A DNA stretch of 64,000 nucleotides, from contig JAHBVU010000002.1 in the NCBI GenBank assembly GCA_019637315.1, forward strand, positions 1-64,000. The letters run 5' to 3'. The position numbers and the translations under genes are program-made. The notes under the pieces are model-generated. The model had not been told where the DNA came from. It worked only from the letters and a program-made list of their open reading frames with translations, and did not search any database. Origin of the DNA: Gemmatimonadales bacterium. Its GTDB lineage: Bacteria > Gemmatimonadota > Gemmatimonadetes > Gemmatimonadales > GWC2-71-9. Below, piece after piece: positions 39,247 through 47,719 of the stretch (the stretch's first letter is position 1; the number at the start of each line of letters is the position of its first letter).

Positions 39247-41358
39247 CTACGGCCTCCAGCCGGCGCGCAGCCCGGCGTACATTCTCCGGCCATAGATGCC
39301 GACCCAGTTGGTCGGGCGCTGGTCGAGTACGTTGTCGACCCCGAGCACGACGCCGAGGCGTTCGGCAAGGTCGATGCGTCCCTGCGCATCGACGGATACG
39401 AACGCTCCCTGCTGTGCCCGGGTACCGTCCAGCTGCTGAAAGCTCGACTGCCCGGTCAGGACGAGCGTCGTGGCCACTCCGATCCGGTTGTCCGGTGTGT
39501 TCCAGGCGCCACGAGCGCGGCCGCTGTGCCGGGCACGCCGCGCCAGCGGGTCTCCGGTGGCCCGGTCCTCTGAGTCCAGGTAGTTGTAGCCAACCGAAAG
39601 GTCGGTGGTGGGTCGAGTCCAGCGCAGGCCGACCTCGAAGCCCTGCGTGATTGCGCGGGCGACATTGCGTGCCGCGTACCGGATCAAGCCGCTCGGTGGG
39701 TCGAAGCCAAAGTCCCCGAGTTCGATCAGGTCCCGTAGGTTGTTGTGGTACACCTCGCCGTCGAGCGAGACGCCGCCCCCAACCGCCCAGGTAGCGCCGC
39801 CGGAGACTTGCCAGGATCGCTCCGGCCGGAGGTCCGGATTGCCGCTCAGCAGGTATCCCGCCGTCGGATTGGGGAAATCCCAGAGCAGCTCTTTGAAACT
39901 CGGGCCGCGATAGCCGCGGCCAACTCCACCGCGCAGTCGCAGCCGATCTGACGCGTTCCACGCCGCCGCCAGGCTCGGCGTCAGAGCCTCGCCCCATCTC
40001 GAGTTCCAGCTGAGCCGCGCGGCGGGCGTAATGAGCAGCTCGCCCAGAGTGAACCCGGCCTGCAGGTAACCCTCCACCATATCGTCGGCTGCGGTGCCGG
40101 CCACCTTGCCGGGGGACTCGATAGCCCGGTGGCTCAGGTCGAGACCACCGTCCCAGGTATGCCCGCCAAGCAGCCCCGACCATGAAGCCGTGGCCTTCGC
40201 CAGCCACTCCGTCTGGGCCGGCGTGGTGTCGATGGCCAGCGGGCGAGAGGACCGGGCCTGACGAAACAAATGCTCGTACCGTTCGAAGTAGACCCGGGAT
40301 CGGAGCGTATGGTTGCCTTGCTGCCAGCGCAACTCGGTCCAACCGGTTGCTCCGGTATTGTCGTTGAAGCCGTTGAACCCGTCGGAGGAAACCCGCCAAC
40401 GCTGGCGCTCACGCAACAGATTGACGTCGGTGCGGATGGCGAGTGTCGGCGTAGCGACCACGCGACCGGTCGCCCGCACATCCCAGACTCGGCTCAATGC
40501 GTCGTCGGCCCACATCGCGCTGGCCACCTGGCCCTGTTCGCGCCATCCTCCCGAGATCCGAAAGCTGAACGGCCCCCCCGCCTGGGCAGTGAGCTGCGCA
40601 TCTCGGCGGCCCAGGCTGCCGAAGTGGGCCCGGCCCTCCAGCGACAGCGGGCCGGCAGGATCGCGGGTAATGACGTTGATGACCCCGCCCAGCGCGTCCG
40701 AGCCATATAGCGCAGACAGCGGCCCTTTGACGATCTCGATATGGTCGGCGGCGACGGTCGAGATCCGACTGAGGTCTCGGTTCTCGAGCAGCGCGCCGAG
40801 CGTGGGTTCGCCGTCGATCAGTACCAGCACCCGCGCGCCGTCGATGCCCCTGACCGCCAGGTTGGCCCCGGTCGGCGGGTTGGGCAGGATGGCCAGACCC
40901 GGCACGGTCGCAATGATACCGTCGAGCGATGCCGCCGCCGCGCTCTCGATCTCGGCCGTCGAGATCCGGGTCACCGCAACGGCGGACTCGCCGGCGCGCT
41001 GGGTCCGCCGGCTGGCCGTGACCACCAAGTCCGCCAGCATGATGGGCGCATTGGTGAGACTGATGCGAAGCAGGGTATCGCCCGGCGCGACGACATGGAA
41101 GCCGGCCCGATAGCCGCCGGCGCGAATGACCAGGGTGTCTCCCGGCGTCGCGGCAATGGTGAAGCGACCATCGCCGCCTGTCTCGGTGCGCACACGTCCG
41201 GCCCGCGCGGCGACCCGAACACCGGCCAGTGCGGTCCCGGACTCGGTGTCGACCACTACGCCCCGAACCTGGCGGTGTGGTGATGCCTGGTGCGCAACTG
41301 CCCGGGCCGGGATCAGCGCGATCAGAACACCGATGCCGAGCCGGGAAAGGCGCCTCAT
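39247..41358 (-). CDS. TonB-dependent outer-membrane receptor (HmuR-like)
   Basis: A 703-residue receptor. A signal peptide (LGIGVLIALIPARAVA) leads to a carboxypeptidase-regulatory-like domain (RGVVVDTESGTALAGVRVAA, about 30-105), a plug domain (VPGLAILPNPPTGANLAVRGIDGARVLVLIDGE, then IEIVKGPLSALYGSDALGGVINVIT) and a 22-strand barrel with GRGYRGPSFKELLW and NPDLRPERSWQ. The final residues are AGLRAGWRP rather than an aromatic end. ATG at 41358 overlaps the HmuY gene's stop (ATGA), so an in-frame extension further upstream is rejected. Pairing with HmuY suggests heme uptake, though other iron complexes or cobalamin remain possible. Confidence 0.92.
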   Translation of the reverse strand: MRRLSRLGIGVLIALIPARAVAHQASPHRQVRGVVVDTESGTALAGVRVAARAGRVRTETGGDGRFTIAATPGDTLVIRAGGYRAGFHVVAPGDTLLRISLTNAPIMLADLVVTASRRTQRAGESAVAVTRISTAEIESAAAASLDGIIATVPGLAILPNPPTGANLAVRGIDGARVLVLIDGEPTLGALLENRDLSRISTVAADHIEIVKGPLSALYGSDALGGVINVITRDPAGPLSLEGRAHFGSLGRRDAQLTAQAGGPFSFRISGGWREQGQVASAMWADDALSRVWDVRATGRVVATPTLAIRTDVNLLRERQRWRVSSDGFNGFNDNTGATGWTELRWQQGNHTLRSRVYFERYEHLFRQARSSRPLAIDTTPAQTEWLAKATASWSGLLGGHTWDGGLDLSHRAIESPGKVAGTAADDMVEGYLQAGFTLGELLITPAARLSWNSRWGEALTPSLAAAWNASDRLRLRGGVGRGYRGPSFKELLWDFPNPTAGYLLSGNPDLRPERSWQVSGGATWAVGGGVSLDGEVYHNNLRDLIELGDFGFDPPSGLIRYAARNVARAITQGFEVGLRWTRPTTDLSVGYNYLDSEDRATGDPLARRARHSGRARGAWNTPDNRIGVATTLVLTGQSSFQQLDGTRAQQGAFVSVDAQGRIDLAERLGVVLGVDNVLDQRPTNWVGIYGRRMYAGLRAGWRP

Positions 41359-42449
41359 TGGATCTGGGCGTATCGCAACGTTACGTGGCCGCTTGCGCCG
41401 GTGGCGCTGTAGTAGCTGGTCAGCTGGATTTTGTAAACGTCGTTGCCGGATCGGACCAGGTAGATGTTGAAGGTCGGAGAAAGCCGGCTGTCGCCCGCCA
41501 AGTTGTAGAGGAACGGACCCTTCTTGTCCGCCAGTGCAGCGCTGAACGGGACGACCCCGCTTCGCCCGGCCAGGAACGCGCCATACTCGGGCGCGTCGGC
41601 CGCCGTGGTTATGCCATCGAACGTCTGGGCCGCATCGAGCGGGAAGGTGCCAGCTCCACAGGCAACGTTGGGAATGATCGCGAAGCTGGCGGGGTCGAAC
41701 CGGATGTCCCAGCCGCAGCCCGTGGCTGCACCGGCTGCCCCGGTTCCGAAATCGAGGGCTACGCTGCCAGTTCCGACCGGAACGACGACCGTCTGCTTGG
41801 CACCCAGGGTGCCGTTCGGCGCCTGCGCCCGCCACTCGACCGTGGCCGTGTTGAGAACCGCGTTCTGCTGGCTGGTGCCGCCGACCGTCACCTGGATGAC
41901 CCGGAAGACCGCGTGCCCGCCATTGCTGCTCCGCCTGACCTTCCACGACGCGGTTGCGTTGGCAACCGGGCCTTGCTGGCCAAAGGTGAGCCAGCCAAGT
42001 GGATTGGCCACGACCCGCTCCGATACGAATGACGCAGCTGGCGGAACGTTGCTGGGGCCGACGGCGTCGAAGGCTGCCTTCTGGTTCTCCGCCGTAAAGG
42101 CGAGGATCTGTTCTGTCGTTGCGTTTTCGTTGTTGGCGAGGTTGACGCCGGTAAGGCCCTTCGGACCGGCAACGCCGCCGTTGAGGCGGACCTCATAGCG
42201 GCGCACCGCCAAGTCCCAGGCCGATGAGGTGCTCGGACTCGTCACCTGAACCGCTTGGCCCGACGAAAGGTCGAGGTATACGAAGGCGGTGGCGGATGAG
42301 GCGTCGAGGGTTACTGTGCCGGACGGTAGCACAGGGTCGGGACCGGTGGTGTCACCTTCGCACCCGGCAAGCGTGGCGCTGACGGTCAGAGCTGCAAGCG
42401 CCCCGCGTACGCGGGGGGCGAGCCGGGAAACGAACCAGGAGGTTGGCAT
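41355..42449 (-). CDS. HmuY-family heme-binding lipoprotein
   Basis: A 364-residue lipoprotein. The lipobox LAGC near residues 27-30 (Cys30) follows a hydrophobic signal. The HmuY-like region includes SSAWDLAVRRYEVRLNGGV near residue 75 and the C-terminal FNIYLVRSGNDVYKIQLTSYY, a strong marker of the family. HmuY homologues bind heme at the surface and hand it to a TonB receptor, which here is translated from the next overlapping gene. The gene is longer than Porphyromonas HmuY (about 216 residues) because of an extra central segment. Heme ligands cannot be assigned. Confidence 0.86.
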   Translation of the reverse strand: MPTSWFVSRLAPRVRGALAALTVSATLAGCEGDTTGPDPVLPSGTVTLDASSATAFVYLDLSSGQAVQVTSPSTSSAWDLAVRRYEVRLNGGVAGPKGLTGVNLANNENATTEQILAFTAENQKAAFDAVGPSNVPPAASFVSERVVANPLGWLTFGQQGPVANATASWKVRRSSNGGHAVFRVIQVTVGGTSQQNAVLNTATVEWRAQAPNGTLGAKQTVVVPVGTGSVALDFGTGAAGAATGCGWDIRFDPASFAIIPNVACGAGTFPLDAAQTFDGITTAADAPEYGAFLAGRSGVVPFSAALADKKGPFLYNLAGDSRLSPTFNIYLVRSGNDVYKIQLTSYYSATGASGHVTLRYAQIQ

Positions 42450-42455
42450 CGCAAC

Positions 42456-42548
42456 ATACCGTATTGGAAGAGGTCAGGCGGACCTTGGACGGTCCTGGAG
42501 CACAAGCTATGGAGGTGTCCCGGGGACAGGTACCGAACTTCTACGGTA
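42456..42548. promoter_or_regulatory. Divergent intergenic region with inverted repeats between hmuY-like gene and LOG gene
   Basis: ATAC-C-GTAT (42456-42464) sits seven bases before the hmuY-like start. GGACC-N6-GGTCC (42480-42495), TGTCCC-G-GGGACA (42516-42528) and TACCG-N8-CGGTA (42531-42548) follow. No Fur-box consensus was recognised. These are candidate operators for the heme genes or for the plus-strand gene. Confidence 0.35.
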
Positions 42549-42589
42549 TTTGGGGTTGCATCTGAAGCCAGGCCGGATCACGTTCCCGA

Positions 42590-43339
42590 ATGACCAAGAT
42601 CGAAGACCCATCTGCACATCGTCCCGACGACGAGGAACGCTTTCTTGCGGCACCGGCGTCGCGCCTTGCCGAGTTCTTCCGGGTGGTCCGCATCGCCACC
42701 GAGTTCGTTCGTGGCTTTCGGGCGCTTCATTTTGCCGGTCCGTGCGTCACCGTGTTTGGATCGGCCAGGTTTCGCGAGGACCACCCGTATTACACACTCG
42801 GCCGCAAGGTCGGCGAGCGGATCGCCGGGCTGGGGTTGACGACGATGACCGGCGGCGGGCCCGGCATCATGGAGGCGGCCAATCGCGGGGCGCGGGAGGC
42901 CGGCGGCCGATCGATCGGGTGCAACATCTGGCTGCCCAAAGAACAGCACCTCAATCCCTACGTCGATCGGTTCGTGACCTTCCGGTACTTCTTCGTTCGG
43001 AAGGTGATGCTGGTCAAGTACAGCTACGCCTTCGTGGTGCTGCCGGGTGGCTTTGGCACGCTCGACGAGTTGTTCGAGGCGCTCACGCTGGTGCAGACGG
43101 AGAAGATCACCGCGTTTCCGATTGTCCTGATGGGTGTCGACTACTGGTCACCCATGTTTGACTTCATCCGCGATACGCTCGTTGCGCAAGGCACCATCGA
43201 TCCGTCGGACTTGCAGTACTTTCGCCTGACCGACTCGCTCGACGAGATGGTCGAGGAGCTCGAACGGTCGATGGCTGTGAATGCGCCCGGATGGTCTCGG
43301 TCACCGCGCCCGAAGCCCATCCTGGGCGAGCGTACCTGA
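42590..43339 (+). CDS. LOG-family (Rossmann-fold) nucleotide-binding protein
   Basis: A 249-residue member of the LOG/TIGR00730 group. Motifs are CVTVFGSARFREDHPYY, TTMTGGGPGIMEAANRGA near residue 87 and the PGGFGTLDELFE nucleotide-binding loop near residue 147. Family members hydrolyse nucleoside 5'-monophosphates to a base plus ribose phosphate, some making cytokinins; others are named only from the fold. ATG 42590 has no adjacent gene on its own strand upstream. The PPK2 gene follows 17 bases downstream, suggesting a two-gene nucleotide-metabolism unit. Confidence 0.9.
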   Translation: MTKIEDPSAHRPDDEERFLAAPASRLAEFFRVVRIATEFVRGFRALHFAGPCVTVFGSARFREDHPYYTLGRKVGERIAGLGLTTMTGGGPGIMEAANRGAREAGGRSIGCNIWLPKEQHLNPYVDRFVTFRYFFVRKVMLVKYSYAFVVLPGGFGTLDELFEALTLVQTEKITAFPIVLMGVDYWSPMFDFIRDTLVAQGTIDPSDLQYFRLTDSLDEMVEELERSMAVNAPGWSRSPRPKPILGERT

Positions 43340-43356
43340 ACTGGAGCGACGTTGCC

Positions 43357-44169
43357 ATGACCCCACGCCTCGATGCCGTTGCCCCGGGCACCGCGCCGGA
43401 CCTGTCCGATGAGGCTGCGCGCGCACCGAAAGGCACGCCCAGGGGGAGCGAGGCCAATGCCTTGCTCGACCCCCTCCGCCATCGGATGGAGGACCTGCAG
43501 CACGCTCTTGGTGCGGAGAACCGGCGTGCGCTCCTGGTGGTGCTGCAGGGACGCGACGCCGCCGGGAAGGACGGGACGATCAAGCGGGTATTTGGCGATC
43601 TCAACCCCGCCTATTGCCGGATCAGCACCTTCAAACGTCCGACGCCGCTGGAACTGCGCCACGACTTCCTCTGGCGCGTGCATCATCAGATCCCGCCTGC
43701 CGGGGTGATTGGCGTGTTCAATCGCTCCCACTACGAGGACGTGCTCCCGGTTCGGGTGCATCGGCTGGCGCCCGAGTCGCTCTGGCGGGCCCGTTATCGA
43801 CACATCAACGAGTTTGAGCGGATGCTGGTCGACCACGGCGTCACCATCCTCAAGTTCTTCCTGCACATCTCGAAGCAGGAGCAACGAGAGCGGCTCGAAG
43901 AGCGCCTGAACGACCCGACCAAGAACTGGAAGTTCGATTCGGGCGATCTCAAGGAGCGGGAGCTCTGGGACGACTACACCGAGGCGTACCACGACATGTT
44001 TGTCGAGACGGGAACGGCCCACGCTCCGTGGTATCTGGTCCCGGCCGACCAAAAGGCGACGCGGGATCTGCTGATTGCGGAGATCGTGGTGGACGCGCTC
44101 GAACGCATCGATCCTCGTTATCCCGAAGCCGATCCTGCCGTGCTTGCCTACCGGGGCAAGATCCGCTGA
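43357..44169 (+). CDS. ppk2: Polyphosphate kinase 2 family protein
   Basis: A 270-residue PPK2 from ATG 43357 with GGAG at 43343-43346. The Walker A is LQGRDAAGKDGTIKRV, and the active site continues with FKRPTPLELRHDFLWR, NRSHYEDVLPVRV and the Walker B-like region. PPK2 enzymes transfer phosphate between polyphosphate and nucleotides (ADP/ATP, AMP/ADP or GDP/GTP); the substrate class is not decided from the sequence. An upstream in-frame GTG at 43291 overlaps the LOG gene and is less likely. The stop is ten bases from the convergent prepilin gene. Confidence 0.93.
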   Translation: MTPRLDAVAPGTAPDLSDEAARAPKGTPRGSEANALLDPLRHRMEDLQHALGAENRRALLVVLQGRDAAGKDGTIKRVFGDLNPAYCRISTFKRPTPLELRHDFLWRVHHQIPPAGVIGVFNRSHYEDVLPVRVHRLAPESLWRARYRHINEFERMLVDHGVTILKFFLHISKQEQRERLEERLNDPTKNWKFDSGDLKERELWDDYTEAYHDMFVETGTAHAPWYLVPADQKATRDLLIAEIVVDALERIDPRYPEADPAVLAYRGKIR

Positions 44170-44178
44170 CCCGATCGC

Positions 44179-44640
44179 TCAGAACGTGCCGCCCGGCCCC
44201 GCAATCAGGTAGGCGAGCCGGTCGCCGTTCATATAGAACGGGTACTTGGTGGAAAAGGCGTTGACGAACTTGGCCGTGAGCTTGGTGTCGCTGGAGGAAA
44301 CCGACACGGAAATCAGGGGAAAGTTGCCGGCGGCCACGTGGTCATAATCCAGGACGTAGTCCGTGCGGTCGAAGGAGGCTGCGAGACCGCCGGGGAGGTA
44401 CTGGGCGAGCCCCTGGGGGGTCTGGCCGGCCCCCGCCTCCGGCGGCCAGACATCGTGGTCGGCGTAGTAGTTGAGCGCCGCAACGGTAACCGAGCGGAAA
44501 TCAGCGGTGAGTGACGCCACGCGTGCCGTCGACCGAAGGTCGATGTACTTGAGCATGCCGAGCGAGGCAAGCATGCCGATGATCAGGGTGACCATCAGCA
44601 TCTCCACCAGGGTAAAGCCGCCTCGGTCCTTCCGCATCAC
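44179..44640 (-). CDS. Type IV prepilin/pseudopilin-like protein
   Basis: A 153-residue protein with a short positively charged leader MMRKDRGG, the prepilin peptidase site G|FTLVEM, and a hydrophobic N-terminal helix (FTLVEMLMVTLIIGMLASLG). The C-terminal domain (WPPEAGAGQTPQGL and SDTKLTAKFVNAF) resembles minor pilins or type II secretion pseudopilins. The ATG overlaps the stop of the next minus-strand upstream gene (ATGA), so the two form an operon. No assembly ATPase or platform gene is close by. Confidence 0.88.
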   Translation of the reverse strand: MMRKDRGGFTLVEMLMVTLIIGMLASLGMLKYIDLRSTARVASLTADFRSVTVAALNYYADHDVWPPEAGAGQTPQGLAQYLPGGLAASFDRTDYVLDYDHVAAGNFPLISVSVSSSDTKLTAKFVNAFSTKYPFYMNGDRLAYLIAGPGGTF

Positions 44641-45140
44641 TGCCTGCTTTGCAGGGCGCGAATGGCGCCCGCCGCAATCGATTCGATCGGACTCGACGGT
44701 CGGAGGCGGATCAGCGAGTCGCCGCTCGGGAGGCTGACCTCGAAGTCCTGCGAACCGAGCGATGTGAAGCGGATGGCCTGGTTGGTGACGCCCGCAGCGT
44801 CGAGCGTTGCCGGGAGCCGGCCGTGCTGCGCGGTGTAGCTGCGGACCCGAGCCACCGCATCGACCAGCGCCAGCTCGGCCGACGCGGTGCGGATCGCGGG
44901 CGTTTCCTCGGGCAGCCCGGGACCCACCAGCCAGACCGGTTGCAGCGCCAGCACCGTACCTGCCGCGATCAGCAGCACGACCAGCGCCGTCCGCAACGCC
45001 GTCCGCCCCCGCCGCGGACCTCGGCCCGCACCATCGGCAGCTCGGTTCCGCTGGTCGGCCACGGCAGCGCTGGCGGCCTCGTACAGGGCGCTCTTGCTGC
45101 TGGTCAGCTTCGGGGTGCCCCGGGGGCGGGAAGGGTCCAT
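44637..45140 (-). CDS. Single-pass membrane protein co-transcribed with the prepilin
   Basis: About 167 residues from ATG 45140 (TTG 45167 is an alternative start). The N-terminal 45 residues are hydrophilic and basic, followed by one membrane helix (TALRTALVVLLIAAGTVLALQ) and a periplasmic domain (SAELALVDAVARVRSYTAQHG, then FTSLGSQDFEVSLPSGDSLIRL). It overlaps the prepilin gene by four bases. No family is recognised. The context suggests a pilus- or secretion-linked partner. A GGAGGAT-cca-ATCCTCC palindrome (45157-45173) lies upstream. Confidence 0.62.
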   Translation of the reverse strand: MDPSRPRGTPKLTSSKSALYEAASAAVADQRNRAADGAGRGPRRGRTALRTALVVLLIAAGTVLALQPVWLVGPGLPEETPAIRTASAELALVDAVARVRSYTAQHGRLPATLDAAGVTNQAIRFTSLGSQDFEVSLPSGDSLIRLRPSSPIESIAAGAIRALQSRQ

Positions 45141-45266
45141 GCGGTCAGTGCTTTCCGGAGGATCCAATCCTCCAAGGTAATCAGATTGCCCCGTCTTCCG
45201 GACGCCGTTGCGGCCGGACCAGCTGCGACATCGCGCCCGCGGCCGTTTCGAAAGCCGGTCACCTGC

Positions 45267-45275
45267 TGGTATACT
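45267..45275 (+). promoter_or_regulatory. Extended -10 promoter before aroA
   Basis: TGG-TATACT (45267-45275) is a strong extended -10 element, with only a weak TTCGAA -35. Transcription should begin near 45282, before either possible aroA start. Confidence 0.55.
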
Positions 45276-45377
45276 AAGCTTCGACGTGGCAACGTTCTAG
45301 ACACCATGCAAGACGACGAGGCAGGGTGCCCGACCGGGGCCCGTCAGAGCGGCTTGCCGGCTTATATATCGAGTTTC

Positions 45378-46637
45378 ATGCCATCCTTGGACCTGATCGC
45401 CGTTCCAGGCGACAAGAGCATTACCCACCGAGCCCTGATGCTGGCTGCCCTGGCCCGGGGGGCCAGCCGGATTTCCCGCCCATTGACCTCCCTCGACGCC
45501 CGGTCGACGGCCCGGGTGCTCCGCCAACTCGGCGCCCAGATCGGGCCGCTGCGGAGCGGGGGAACCGTGCTGGTTGCCGGCAAGGGCCGCTTTCGTGAGC
45601 CGGCGTCAACCCTCCATTGCGGCAACTCCGGCACCACGGCCCGGCTGATGCTCGGCCTGTTGGCGCCGCACCCCTTTGCCAGTCGGTTGACCGGCGACGC
45701 GAGCTTGCGCCGCCGTCCGATGCGACGGCTGACCGAACCGCTGGGCGCAATGGGTGCGCACTTCGAGCCCGCGCTAGCCGATCGGCTGCCGCTGGTGGTT
45801 CGGGGCGGGAAGCTCGAGGGCATTCGCTGGGAGCTGCCGGTCTCGAGTGCGCAGCTCAAGAGTGCCTTGCTCCTGGCCGGTATCGTCGGCAACCTGCCTG
45901 TGTCGGTCCGGGAACCGCATGGCAAATCGCGCGATCACACCGAGCGAATGCTTCGCGGCCTGGGCTTCACGGTCCGGGAACGCGGCGGCTGGGTCAGCGT
46001 CGAGGGCGGGGGGCCGATCGAGCCGTTCGAGATTGCGGTGCCCGGCGACCCGAGTTCGGCGGCTTTTCTGGTCGGCGCCGGGCTCCTGGGCAGGCGTCAG
46101 TTGCGGATCGGCCCGGTCGGGCTCAACCCGACCCGGACGGCCTTTCTCGACGTGCTGACCCGAATGGGCGGCGCCGTGTCCGCAGAGGTGTCCGGGACCG
46201 AGTTGGGCGAACCGGTCGGAACCATCGAGGTCGGGCCTGGGACGCTCACTGCCACCGTGGTTCCGGCGACCGAAATCCCGGCTTTGATCGATGAAGTCCC
46301 CCTGCTCGCGGTGATGGCCGCCCGGGCGGAGGGGACCACCCGGTTCGAAGAAGTGGGCGAGCTCCGAGTCAAGGAGAGCGATCGACTGGCCCTCATGGCG
46401 GAGAATCTGGTCCGGCTGGGCTACCGGGCAACGGGCGAGGCGAATACCCTGATCGTCGAGGGCAGCGACCACCCGCCGCACGGCCGGGTGCGCACTGACG
46501 GCGATCATCGCATTGCCATGGCGTTTGCCGTGCTGGGCACCGTACCGGGGGCGCGCGTCGTCGTCGATGACCCCGACTGCGCAGCGGTCAGCTTTCCCGG
46601 GTTCAGCGCCGCGCTTGCGCAGGTGCGGAGCCGCTGA
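45378..46637 (+). CDS. aroA: 3-phosphoshikimate 1-carboxyvinyltransferase (EPSP synthase)
   Basis: About 419 residues from ATG 45378. It makes EPSP in the shikimate pathway to aromatic amino acids. Motifs are VPGDKSITHRALMLAAL near residue 9, HCGNSGTTARLMLGLLA near 82, RPMRRLTEPLGAMG and KESDRLALMAENL, with the C-terminal GDHRIAMAFAVLG. The GDKS rather than GSKS N-terminal motif is seen in class II-like enzymes. ATG 45306 would add 24 residues and lacks a ribosome site; the sequence further upstream in frame is antisense to the pilin-associated gene and is rejected. TGATG links to cmk. Confidence 0.94.
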   Translation: MPSLDLIAVPGDKSITHRALMLAALARGASRISRPLTSLDARSTARVLRQLGAQIGPLRSGGTVLVAGKGRFREPASTLHCGNSGTTARLMLGLLAPHPFASRLTGDASLRRRPMRRLTEPLGAMGAHFEPALADRLPLVVRGGKLEGIRWELPVSSAQLKSALLLAGIVGNLPVSVREPHGKSRDHTERMLRGLGFTVRERGGWVSVEGGGPIEPFEIAVPGDPSSAAFLVGAGLLGRRQLRIGPVGLNPTRTAFLDVLTRMGGAVSAEVSGTELGEPVGTIEVGPGTLTATVVPATEIPALIDEVPLLAVMAARAEGTTRFEEVGELRVKESDRLALMAENLVRLGYRATGEANTLIVEGSDHPPHGRVRTDGDHRIAMAFAVLGTVPGARVVVDDPDCAAVSFPGFSAALAQVRSR

Positions 46638-47317
46638 TGACGGTCCGCGTCATTGCCATCGACGGCCCCGCTGCGTCAGGCAAGTCGTCGACCGCATCGG
46701 CCGTGGCCCGCGTCATCGGGGCGCATCATCTGGATTCCGGGGCGCTGTATCGGGGACTCACGGCGGTGGCGCTCGACGCCCGAACCGATGACCCGACCCG
46801 GATCGTTGCCGCCGCCGACCGGCGTGGCCTGGGGCTGGTCCGGGACGGGATCGAGATCGTGCCCGTACTCGATGGCCGACCGGCCGAACCGCTGATCCGA
46901 TCCGATGCGGTGACGGCCCATGTCTCCGCGATTGCTGCGCTGGAGCCGCTCCGCGACTGGGTCAATCGCCGGCTTCGCGCCGTGGCCGCCGACGGGCACC
47001 TGCTGGTGCTCGACGGCCGCGATATCGGCACCGCCGTGTTTCCCGAGGCGCCGCTCAAAATCTATCTCACCGCCACACCCGAGGCCCGAGCCGATCGGCG
47101 CCTTCGGCAGCGGGGCGCCGATCCCGACGCGCAGACGATCCGCCAGGAAGCGGATGCACTCGCGGCTCGGGATGCGCTCGATGCGGGACGAGCCGTCGCG
47201 CCCCTCCGGCAGGCGGCGGACGCCATGCTGCTCGATACGACCAGTCTCGCCTTCGAGGACCAGGTCGCCCGGATCGTCGCGGCGGCTCGGGCCGCACTGG
47301 GTGCCTCCTGCACCTGA
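46637..47317 (+). CDS. cmk: Cytidylate kinase
   Basis: A 226-residue (d)CMP kinase. The P-loop is AIDGPAASGKSSTASAVA near residue 7; LDSGALYRGLTAVAL and VLDGRDIGTAVFPEAPLKIYLTA (near 125) are the CMP-binding blocks, followed by RQEADALAARDALDAGRAVAPLR. It supplies CDP/dCDP and is commonly followed by rpsA. Here its ATG overlaps the aroA stop, and a PadR-ADOP pair separates it from rpsA. Confidence 0.95.
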   Translation: MTVRVIAIDGPAASGKSSTASAVARVIGAHHLDSGALYRGLTAVALDARTDDPTRIVAAADRRGLGLVRDGIEIVPVLDGRPAEPLIRSDAVTAHVSAIAALEPLRDWVNRRLRAVAADGHLLVLDGRDIGTAVFPEAPLKIYLTATPEARADRRLRQRGADPDAQTIRQEADALAARDALDAGRAVAPLRQAADAMLLDTTSLAFEDQVARIVAAARAALGASCT

Positions 47318-47340
47318 CCTAAGCCTAGTTCTGATACCCC

Positions 47341-47369
47341 TTGTGCAGCTAGGTGTCATGGCCTAGCTT
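47341..47369 (+). promoter_or_regulatory. Promoter/operator candidate before padR
   Basis: AGCTAGG (47347-47353) and CCTAGCT (47362-47368) are a perfect inverted repeat with an eight-base spacer, seven bases before the padR ATG. A weak TTGTGC-17-TAGCTT promoter overlaps it, so the repeat could be the PadR binding site. Confidence 0.5.
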
Positions 47370-47375
47370 GGGCCT

Positions 47376-47708
47376 ATGGCCGGTTCCGATCTCTTCACGG
47401 GCTCACTCGACCTCCTCATCCTCAAGGCCGTCAGCTTCGGCCCCCGGCACGGATATGCCATCGGGCGATGGATCCGGGATCAAACCGAGCAGGAAATCCT
47501 GATTCAGGAAGGCGCCCTTTATCCGGCCCTCCACCGTCTCGAACGGCGCGGGCTGGTGGAGGAGGAGTGGGGTATCACCGATACCAACCGGGAGGCGAAG
47601 TTCTACCGGTTGAGCCCCGCCGGAAGGACCCATCTCAAAGACGAAATGGCCCGCTGGAACCGGTTTTCGCGCGTGATGCGATTGGCGCTCGACGCCGCGC
47701 GGAGCTGA
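47376..47708 (+). CDS. PadR-family transcriptional regulator
   Basis: A 110-residue protein with LFTGSLDLLILKAVSFGPRHGYAIGRWI, GALYPALHRLERRGLVEEEWG and REAKFYRLSPAGRTHL, the PadR winged-helix domain with recognition helix and wing. This one is the short (acidobacterial TIGR03433-like) type usually found beside ADOP transporters, lacking an extended C-terminal domain. It probably represses its own operon through the inverted repeat at 47347-47368. The transporter gene begins 11 bases downstream. Confidence 0.9.
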   Translation: MAGSDLFTGSLDLLILKAVSFGPRHGYAIGRWIRDQTEQEILIQEGALYPALHRLERRGLVEEEWGITDTNREAKFYRLSPAGRTHLKDEMARWNRFSRVMRLALDAARS

Positions 47709-47719
47709 CGGAGGCGCTC

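Noticed and set aside
41359-41946. 196-codon upstream extension of the TonB receptor frame
   Set aside because: It is antisense-like shadow inside the HmuY gene. The ATG at 41358 is directly followed by a signal peptide and overlaps the HmuY stop.
44649-45305. Long in-frame N-terminal extension of aroA
   Set aside because: It runs opposite the pilin-associated membrane gene, contains no EPSP synthase sequence and precedes the extended -10 promoter.
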